From: an uncultured Eubacteriales bacterium | Lineage (GTDB): Bacteria; Bacillota; Clostridia; Oscillospirales; CAG-272 | Reading direction: 5' to 3' | Length of the DNA: 11,277 nucleotides | NCBI GenBank assembly: GCA_900547565.1 | Contig: URHI01000064.1 | Coordinates: 1 to 11,277 of the forward strand | Shown: positions 6,802-11,277 of the stretch, piece by piece | Numbering within the stretch: the stretch's first letter is position 1 | Layout: each line of letters begins with the position of its first letter | Notes under the pieces: generated by a model | The model's input: the letters and a program-made list of their open reading frames with translations, nothing else | Told to the model about the DNA's origin: nothing | Database searches by the model: none | Position numbers and translations under genes: made by a program

Positions 6802-6840
6802 GCCAAATGCTTATCAGCCAAGCATTTGGCTTTTTTATTT
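6802..6840 (+). terminator. Strong orphan rho-independent terminator
   Basis: GCCAAATGCTT (6802-6812) and AAGCATTTGGC (6820-6830) form a perfect 11-bp stem with a 7-base loop, followed by TTTTTTATTT. It is a textbook plus-strand terminator, yet no plus-strand gene ends within the preceding 3.4 kb. It either ends an unannotated transcript from about 6600 or is left over from a lost gene, such as the end of an integrative element. Confidence 0.85.
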
Positions 6841-7006
6841 GCGGGATAAAAACCGATGACAGTAAACATTTCAAAAGATTCAACGATCACATTTGAAAAT
6901 CCAAAAGATTAACTTTTTGTAAATATACTCACTTTACCCTTGAAAAAATGGTTTTACAACCACATCATTTTTATCGCCGTCAGCTTTGCGGATCATAAAC
7001 AGTCCC

Positions 7007-7338
7007 ATGACGAGGCGTGAGGCGGTCAAGGCGTTTCTAAAAAACCGCCTGCTGCCCGTAACGGCGGCGGTTCTGCTGTTCTTCGTTTTCCGTTCCGCCT
7101 GTATGAAGGACGGGAGCGTGGGCTATTTTCTATTATGGCTCCTGTGCGGTCTGCCTTTCGGGATACACCGTATGTTTTTGTGATCATCCCGGGCGGCCGT
7201 TCCTTCGGCGTAAGCATTGCCGTCTTTGCCCTGAACTTTCTGATCGGCGCAGTTATCGGCGGGTTCTTCCTTGTGTGACGGCTCCTGGTTGCCGTGGGGT
7301 ATGTGCCGCTGACGGTGAACCGGCTGATTGTATGTTAA
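7007..7338 (+). pseudogene. Broken small membrane protein (DUF6050-like, integrative-element family)
   Basis: ATG 7007 opens a frame (starts MTRREAVKAFLKNRLLPV) that meets TGA at 7181-7183. Removing this stop by adding one base (TGATC read as TGG ATC) continues into a matching hydrophobic frame (IIPGGRSFGVSIAVFALNF). That frame meets a second TGA at 7276-7278, then runs on (RLLVAVGYVPLTVNRLIV) to TAA 7336-7338. Both stops fall where a Trp is expected (FL-W-IIP and LV-W-RLL). Restored, the protein has about 110 residues with three to four membrane helices, resembling DUF6050 proteins carried in conjugation modules of Clostridia elements (family recalled, not searched). There is no clear ribosome site. 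A short frame ending at TGA 7018-7020 (contains KWFYNHIIFIAVSFADHKQ) overlaps its start and may be the tail of the preceding gene. It is non-functional as it stands. Confidence 0.62.
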
Positions 7339-7344
7339 GTATAT

Positions 7345-7392
7345 AAAAATCTACTGTGCATCGCAATATATAGTGGCGTACAGTAGATTTTT
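7345..7392. terminator. Large hairpin with A/T-rich flanks, likely bidirectional terminator
   Basis: AAAAATCTACTGT (7345-7357) and ACAGTAGATTTTT (7380-7392) are a perfect 13-bp inverted repeat around a 22-base loop. T runs follow the stem in both directions. It lies 7 bases after the broken membrane-protein gene, so it may have been that gene's terminator or a structure at the end of an integrative element. Confidence 0.65.
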
Positions 7393-7650
7393 TACAAATT
7401 AATGGTGTATTTCTATTTGCGTATATGACGATAACCCATCTGGGATATAAAACTGATGCTGCCGATCCGACATCAATACCGCGCTTGCCGGAATACTCAA
7501 TATAATCTTGGGCTGACCGCATATTTCGGAATTCCGAAATGGGTCAGCCCTCATTTTATGTGTGATTTTTTCAGGTGCATTTCTGCGATATCAATTTTCA
7601 GCTATCAACAGCAGCACCAAATAGTGGATTTTTCGCTATGTGCAGGGGGA
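7393..7650. other. Intergenic stretch between element debris and carB-dapF
   Basis: No supported gene; open frames here lack ribosome sites and family resemblance. It contains the hairpin at 7510-7550, and otherwise A/T-rich sequence on the 3' side of dapF. Confidence 0.5.
7510..7550. repeat. Hairpin with embedded 18-bp palindrome, possible carB-dapF terminator
   Basis: GGGCTGACC (7510-7518) pairs with GGTCAGCCC (7542-7550). Inside it sits a perfect palindrome, ATTTCGGAATTCCGAAAT (7523-7540). The minus-strand side is followed only by AAGATTATATT, a poor T tract for ending carB-dapF; the plus-strand side is followed by TCATTTTATG. It could be a weak terminator, a transcript-stabilising 3' structure or a dimeric protein's binding site. 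Confidence 0.5.
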
Positions 7651-8505
7651 TCAGACCTCGGTCATACCGCTGTACACAAGCTCAGCTCCTCCGGTAAGTG
7701 TCAGCTCTGAGTCTGTATAGTGAACAATGAGATCTCCGCCGCGCATTTTCACCGTGATATCCTCTCCCATGCTGCAATATCCGTTTTGCGCAGCGGCAAC
7801 GACCGCTGCACAGGCACCGGTTCCACAAGCTGGCGTCTCACCGTTGCCTCTTTCGTAAACCCTCATTTTTATCATGTTAGGGTTGACTACTCTTACAAAC
7901 TCGGTATTGATTCTCTCTGGAAATACCGGCGCGTTTTCAAACATCGGTCCGACATTCTGGATATCCACCGTGTCCACATTGTCGCAAAAAACAACGCAGT
8001 GCGGGTTGCCAACAGAAACGCAGGTGATTTTATACTCCCGCCCTCCAACAGTCAGAGGATAGTCGATTATCCGCTCGGCATCTATTGTGGTAGGAATATT
8101 TTGGGTGAGCACGCTCGCCTGTCCCATATCTACGCTGACGGAAGTAACCTTTGAGTTGCGCGTGTATACTGACAGCTGCTTTACTCCGCTTTCGGTCTCG
8201 ACACTGATTCTCTCGTGCGGGACTATACCGTTATCAAACAGATATTTTCCGACGCACCTTATGCAGTTGCCGGCCATTTTCCCTTCGCTGCCGTCGCGAT
8301 TGAATATCCGCATCTTTGCGTCTGCAATATCAGAGCGTTCCATAAGCACGATACCGTCGCCGCCAATTCCGTAATGCCTATCACAGAGACTTATGCAAAG
8401 AGATTCGGGGCAAATCACGGAATTATCAAAATTCTCTATGAATATATAATCGTCCCCTGTTCCCTGCATTTTTGCAAACCTGAGCTTTCTCGGCTCAGTG
8501 CGCAT
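7651..8505 (-). other. dapF: DapF domain of the fusion (diaminopimelate epimerase, altered first active-site loop)
   Basis: DapF converts LL- to meso-diaminopimelate for lysine and peptidoglycan, using two cysteines as acid and base. The second is intact: ERGNGETPACGTGA with Cys227 (domain numbering; residue 1151 of the visible fusion). Substrate-binding GNPH and NTEFVRV also remain. The first loop, normally MCGNG, reads MAGNC: Ala78 where the catalytic Cys belongs and a Cys at 81. The N-terminal GxGND loop is GTGDD, replacing a substrate-contacting Asn by Asp. The domain is full length, free of stops and well conserved elsewhere, so it is under selection. It may use the shifted Cys81, act on another substrate or be a structural partner of CarB. 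I am unsure how common MAGN-type loops are in Clostridia DapF proteins. Confidence 0.85.
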
Positions 8506-11277
8506 ATGGTTTATATCCACAAGCTCAGTATTGCCCTGATTATAGCGGCTTGCTATCACGTCGGCGAGAGCATTCGCCGTATCAAGCGAGGTAAGGCAGG
8601 CAACCGAGTGCTGGAGCGCTTTGCGGTGAAGCGCTATGTAGTCATCGACAGTAGAATCAAACAGCGCACCGGTATATACGATATAGCTGATCTTGCCGTT
8701 CTCGATCAGTTCGTAGGAGTCGCTCCCCTCATTTATGCCGGATACGGTTCTGACCTTTATTCCCAAACCCTCTATTGCCCGTGCGGTATCGCTTGTTGCG
8801 TATATCGTCATGCCGATATCGTCCAGCTTTTTGGCAAGGGACACGATCTCTCCGAGGTCATGCTCCTCCACGCTTATAAACACTCCGACATCACTCGATG
8901 CCATGGGAGCCTTCAATTTGAAGCCGGCAGAAGTCAATCCCTTGAAAATTGCCTCGCGCAGGTTGCTTCCTATGCCGAGCACCTCTCCGGTCGACTTCAT
9001 CTCGGGACCGAGATAAGAGTTTGCGTCGGTCAGCTTTTCAAATGAGAAAACGGGAACCTTTACGGCGTAGTATGGCGGAATTCTGTAAAGTCCCGTACCG
9101 TATCCGAGCGATCCAAGCTGCTCACCCAGCATTACGCACGTAGCAAGCTCGACCATCGGAACGCCTGTGACCTTGCTGATATACGGCACCGTTCTCGACG
9201 CACGCGGATTGACCTCTATGACGTAAAGCTCGTTTCTCCATATCAAATACTGTATGTTCACAAGTCCTTTTGTTCCAAGAGACAGTGCGAGCTTTTCGGA
9301 GGACTCTATTACGGTCCTCAGCATTTTGTCATTGATGTTGTAGGGGGGATAGACCGCTATGGAGTCTCCGCTGTGAACGCCGGCACGCTCGATGTGCTCC
9401 ATTACCCCGGGGATAAGGACATCCGTCCCATCGGAAATGACATCCACCTCAAGCTCAATTCCCATCATGTATTTGTCCACAAGCACCGGATTTTCGATCC
9501 CCGTCGACAGAATACGGCTCATATATGCCTTGACCTCAACGTCATTGTATACAATCGACATATTCTGACCGCCGATAACATACGATGGGCGAAGCAGAAC
9601 GGGATAGCCTATCGCATGCGCCGCACTTATCGCTTGCTCCGTTGTCATAACGCTCTCTCCCTGAGGGCGCTTTATATCTAACTCCCCGAGCAGGCGGTCG
9701 AACTTTTCCCTGTCCTCTGCGGTATCTATTCCCTCTGCCGAGGTGCCGAGTATCCTGATCCCATTTTTGTCGAGATATTTTGTCAGCTTTATTGCCGTCT
9801 GGCCTCCGAATGCAACGACCACGCCGATCGGCTTTTCAACCTTGATGATGTTCATAACGTCTTCGGGAGTAAGCGGCTCAAAATATAGCCTGTCGGCGGT
9901 ATCGTAATCGGTCGAGACCGTTTCCGGATTATTGTTGACGATAACCACGTCATATCCGAGACGCTTGAGTGCCCACACGCAGTGCACGGAAGAATAATCG
10001 AATTCTATTCCCTGCCCTATTCTTATAGGCCCTGAACCGAGCACGAGTATGGTATCCTTTCCGCTTCTCGCAAACGAGCGCGCCTCGCAATCCTTATCGT
10101 ATGATGAATAGAAATACGGTGTTTCCGCATCGAATTCCGCGCCGCAGGTGTCAACCATTTTATATGACGCGTCCATGGCAGGCAGAGCTGAGCTACCGCT
10201 GAGCCTTGCAAGTGCGGCATCGGTGTACCCGAGCGTCTTGCCACGCATGTACTCCTCATCACCCATACCGTTTTCGGCAATATCGTGCTCAAAGTCGGCA
10301 AGCTTTTTCAGCTTAGCGAGAAACCACATATCGATTTTTGTGATGTTGTGTATCTTTTGCAGTGTGTAACCGCTCTTGATAGCTTCAAAAACGGTAAAAA
10401 GTCTGCGGTCGTCGGCAATATTCAGCCTTTGTTCCAGTGGCAGATCGTTTATAGGAGCAGCATTAAGCGTGTCGAGAGAAATTTCGGCTCCTCTTACCGC
10501 CTTCATAAGTGCCGCCTCAAAATTAGGAGCGATCGCCATGACTTCACCAGTAGCCCGCATCTGGGTCCCGAGCACACGGCTGGCGTTGCTGAATTTTTCA
10601 AACGGCCACTTAGGTAGCTTTACTACGACATAGTCAAGAGCCGGCTCAAAGCAGGCACAGGTCTTTCCGGTAATATCATTGGTGATCTCGTCGAGAGTGT
10701 ATCCGAGTGCTATTTTGGTCGTGATTTTTGCTATAGGATATCCGGTCGCCTTGCTTGCTAGCGCAGAGGAGCGCGAGACTCTTGGATTGACCTCAATAAC
10801 GGCGTATTCAAAGCTGTCGGGATTAAGCGCAAACTGGCAGTTGCAGCCGCCTACGATACCGAGCGCCGATATGATCTCAAGCGACGCGCTACGGAGCATC
10901 TGAAACTCCTTATCCGAAAGCGTCATGGTAGGAGCAACAACAATGGAATCGCCCGTGTGGATCCCCACCGGGTCGAAATTCTCCATGCTGCACACCGCTA
11001 TGACATTGCCCGCGGAGTCACGCATGGTCTCAAACTCAATTTCTTTCCAGCCGTATATATATTTTTCAACAAGTATCTGCTTTATGGGCGAAGCGTCAAG
11101 TCCGGTCTGTGCAACTGTGGCAAGCTCGTCCGGTGTGTATGCCACGCCGCCCCCCGCGCCACCGAGTGTAAATGCAGGGCGGATGATAACAGGATATCCG
11201 ATCGATGCCGCCACCGCGAGCGCCGTATCAACGTCGTTTGCGATGTCCGACGGTATAACCGGCTGACCGATCTCGTT
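7651..11277 (-). CDS. carB: CarB-DapF fusion: carbamoyl-phosphate synthase large subunit fused to diaminopimelate epimerase (5' end outside window)
   Basis: 1208 residues are visible; about 140-150 N-terminal residues lie beyond the right edge, judged against the usual 1070-residue CarB. CarB makes carbamoyl phosphate from bicarbonate, ATP and glutamine-derived ammonia, for arginine and pyrimidines. Visible parts: first ATP-grasp half (GGAGGGVAY near residue 38, IEVNPR near 163); oligomerisation region (about 260-395); second half starting at GSGPIRIGQGIEFDY (414-428), with its own ATP-grasp motifs (HSGDSIAVYPP, EVNPRASRT); and the MGS-like allosteric domain (about 790-924). At residue 925 the frame passes without a stop into a complete 284-residue DapF. 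The ATG at 8505 has no clear ribosome site, so a single translated polypeptide is favoured. A GTG at 11214 is inside the coding region and is not the start. The promoter is outside the window. Confidence 0.92.
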   Translation of the reverse strand, partial: NEIGQPVIPSDIANDVDTALAVAASIGYPVIIRPAFTLGGAGGGVAYTPDELATVAQTGLDASPIKQILVEKYIYGWKEIEFETMRDSAGNVIAVCSMENFDPVGIHTGDSIVVAPTMTLSDKEFQMLRSASLEIISALGIVGGCNCQFALNPDSFEYAVIEVNPRVSRSSALASKATGYPIAKITTKIALGYTLDEITNDITGKTCACFEPALDYVVVKLPKWPFEKFSNASRVLGTQMRATGEVMAIAPNFEAALMKAVRGAEISLDTLNAAPINDLPLEQRLNIADDRRLFTVFEAIKSGYTLQKIHNITKIDMWFLAKLKKLADFEHDIAENGMGDEEYMRGKTLGYTDAALARLSGSSALPAMDASYKMVDTCGAEFDAETPYFYSSYDKDCEARSFARSGKDTILVLGSGPIRIGQGIEFDYSSVHCVWALKRLGYDVVIVNNNPETVSTDYDTADRLYFEPLTPEDVMNIIKVEKPIGVVVAFGGQTAIKLTKYLDKNGIRILGTSAEGIDTAEDREKFDRLLGELDIKRPQGESVMTTEQAISAAHAIGYPVLLRPSYVIGGQNMSIVYNDVEVKAYMSRILSTGIENPVLVDKYMMGIELEVDVISDGTDVLIPGVMEHIERAGVHSGDSIAVYPPYNINDKMLRTVIESSEKLALSLGTKGLVNIQYLIWRNELYVIEVNPRASRTVPYISKVTGVPMVELATCVMLGEQLGSLGYGTGLYRIPPYYAVKVPVFSFEKLTDANSYLGPEMKSTGEVLGIGSNLREAIFKGLTSAGFKLKAPMASSDVGVFISVEEHDLGEIVSLAKKLDDIGMTIYATSDTARAIEGLGIKVRTVSGINEGSDSYELIENGKISYIVYTGALFDSTVDDYIALHRKALQHSVACLTSLDTANALADVIASRYNQGNTELVDINHMRTEPRKLRFAKMQGTGDDYIFIENFDNSVICPESLCISLCDRHYGIGGDGIVLMERSDIADAKMRIFNRDGSEGKMAGNCIRCVGKYLFDNGIVPHERISVETESGVKQLSVYTRNSKVTSVSVDMGQASVLTQNIPTTIDAERIIDYPLTVGGREYKITCVSVGNPHCVVFCDNVDTVDIQNVGPMFENAPVFPERINTEFVRVVNPNMIKMRVYERGNGETPACGTGACAAVVAAAQNGYCSMGEDITVKMRGGDLIVHYTDSELTLTGGAELVYSGMTEV

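Noticed and set aside
7181..7278. TGA read as tryptophan, because both stops replace an expected Trp
   Set aside because: The first site also needs a one-base shift to restore the frame, and carB-dapF uses TGA as its stop, so these are lesions and not an alternative code.
8215..9045. 276-codon plus-strand open frame opposite carB-dapF
   Set aside because: It is the antisense shadow of a strongly conserved gene, has no ribosome site and resembles no protein family. The other long frames opposite copA and carB were rejected for the same reason.
11212..11214. GTG as the start of carB
   Set aside because: The frame is open to the window edge and encodes conserved CarB sequence before this codon, so it is an internal Val.
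1..11277. CRISPR array, transposase, integrase, toxin-antitoxin or phage-defence genes
   Set aside because: Looked for and not seen; no regularly spaced direct repeats or matching protein motifs.

Overview
The window looks like part of a Firmicutes (Clostridia-type, probably gut Oscillospiraceae/Lachnospiraceae-like) chromosome. This is inferred from strong AGGAGG-type ribosome sites, consensus TTGACA-17-TATAAT promoters, CsoR/CopA/Rrf2/EFR1-ferredoxin families and decayed fragments of Clostridia-type integrative elements. No rRNA, intact tRNA, CRISPR array or transposase was found.

Layout. (1) 1-396: minus-strand remnants of two genes, frameshifted and without an intact start, one with a Lys/Thr-rich repeat typical of integrative-element proteins. 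(2) 466-3390, plus strand: a copper-resistance operon. A perfect sigma-A promoter is overlapped and flanked by two near-identical CsoR-type palindromes, followed by csoR and a Cu(I) P-type ATPase whose reading frame runs straight into a CopZ-like chaperone domain. That domain has its own internal ribosome site and ATG. (3) 3407-3466: a bidirectional terminator shared with the converging operon. (4) 3467-6583, minus strand: an Rrf2-type regulator with a consensus promoter and a perfect 15-bp palindrome, then an EFR1-type flavodoxin/2x[4Fe-4S] protein, a divergent acyl-ACP thioesterase-like hotdog protein, and an MDR-family oxidoreductase broken by one amber codon exactly between its two domains. 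(5) 6584-7650: gene-poor DNA with an orphan terminator, a twice-broken small membrane protein (DUF6050-like, an integrative-element family) and two large hairpins. (6) 7651-11277, minus strand: the 3' part of carB, fused in frame to dapF, running off the right edge.

How it fits together. The copper operon is self-contained: CsoR senses Cu(I) and releases the promoter, CopA exports copper, and the CopZ domain (tethered, possibly also free) delivers it. The Rrf2 operon looks like an autoregulated redox or electrophile-response unit, with electron transfer from the flavodoxin/ferredoxin protein and accessory enzymes; its real substrate is unknown. Both accessory operons sit between integrative-element debris, next to the housekeeping carB-dapF gene, so I infer that they are cargo left by a decayed element beside a chromosomal gene.

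Most worth checking: the CarB-DapF fusion, whose DapF half lacks the first catalytic Cys in its usual place; the nested copZ start; the Rrf2-EFR1-thioesterase-MDR operon and its operator; and the amber codon in the MDR gene.
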